The notes below the pieces were generated by a model. That model saw nothing but the letters and a program-made list of their open reading frames with translations, was not told the DNA's origin and did no database searches. Position numbers and translations under genes: made by a program. A stretch of DNA of 5,117 nt, from positions 1 to 5,117 of the forward strand of contig JAJZXZ010000027.1 of the NCBI GenBank assembly GCA_021806185.1. The letters are read 5' to 3'. Source of the DNA: Microcaldota archaeon (GTDB taxonomy: Archaea > Micrarchaeota > Micrarchaeia > Micrarchaeales > Micrarchaeaceae). Shown in pieces: positions 5,027-5,117 of this stretch; the first letter of the stretch is position 1; each line of letters opens with the position of its first letter.

Positions 5027-5117
5027 GGGGGCGGCGACGCCGAGCCGGTCACGGGGCGGGGGAACAGGCGGAGTGGGGACGACTACCTCAGCGGAGCCGA
5101 CGAGCTCTATCTCAAGC
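5024..5117 (+). other. lysS: Degraded continuation of lysS after an in-frame TAA, probable low-quality sequence
   Basis: Read in the lysS frame, the 30 codons after TAA give GG at the start, then conserved A, P, T, N and D positions, and finish with DDYL, ADELYLK. From memory, LysRS proteins have at this place the form QP-x-x-GGA-x-A-R-P-F-x-T-x-x-N-x-x-D-x-x-Y-L-R-I-A-x-E-L-Y-L-K. The spacing is identical, with no gap, but R-P-F reads E-P-V and L-R-I-A reads L-S-G-A. By hand count the 90 bases are about 72% G+C, with many GGG triplets, against roughly half G+C in the rest of the gene. This pattern suggests miscalled bases at a read or contig end rather than a true gene end. A decaying pseudogene is the alternative. 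Confidence 0.75.

Overview
The window looks like archaeal chromosome. It encodes the B subunit of DNA topoisomerase VI and an archaeal Dim2/Pno1-type KH protein. Its promoters are BRE/TATA-like, mostly without Shine-Dalgarno sequences, and isoleucine is written largely as ATA. The class II lysyl-tRNA synthetase and the surface protein with several N-glycosylation sequons suggest, at low confidence, a DPANN lineage such as a Micrarchaeota/ARMAN-type genome. No mobile element, CRISPR array, rRNA or tRNA gene was seen.

Layout. Positions 1-1508 (+) hold the 3' part of a large gene for a one-pass membrane protein: a glycosylation-rich beta-sandwich exterior, one transmembrane helix and a cytoplasmic winged-helix-like region of about 220 residues. 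It meets, tail to tail with an 8-bp overlap, a two-gene leftward unit. That unit is a TTG-started KH-domain gene (3106-3630) followed after 15 bp by full-length top6B (1501-3090). top6A is not present. A 184-bp divergent intergenic region (3631-3814) holds one promoter for each direction and several small symmetric sequences. To its right are a gene for a coiled-coil plus winged-helix DNA-binding protein (3815-4372, +), a hairpin terminator (4372-4403), and a class II lysS with its own promoter (4478 to the window end).

Function. The leftward unit pairs ribosome/RNA maturation (Dim2) with DNA topology (Topo VI), an arrangement I recall from other archaea. The coiled-coil regulator carries a 28-bp interrupted dyad over its own start codon, which makes autoregulation a reasonable hypothesis. 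In lysS, an in-frame TAA at 5024-5026 is followed by 30 codons that still align without a gap to the expected LysRS sequence but are very G-rich and full of substitutions. This is best explained by poor base quality at a contig end, so the synthetase is probably intact in the organism and simply cut off by the window.
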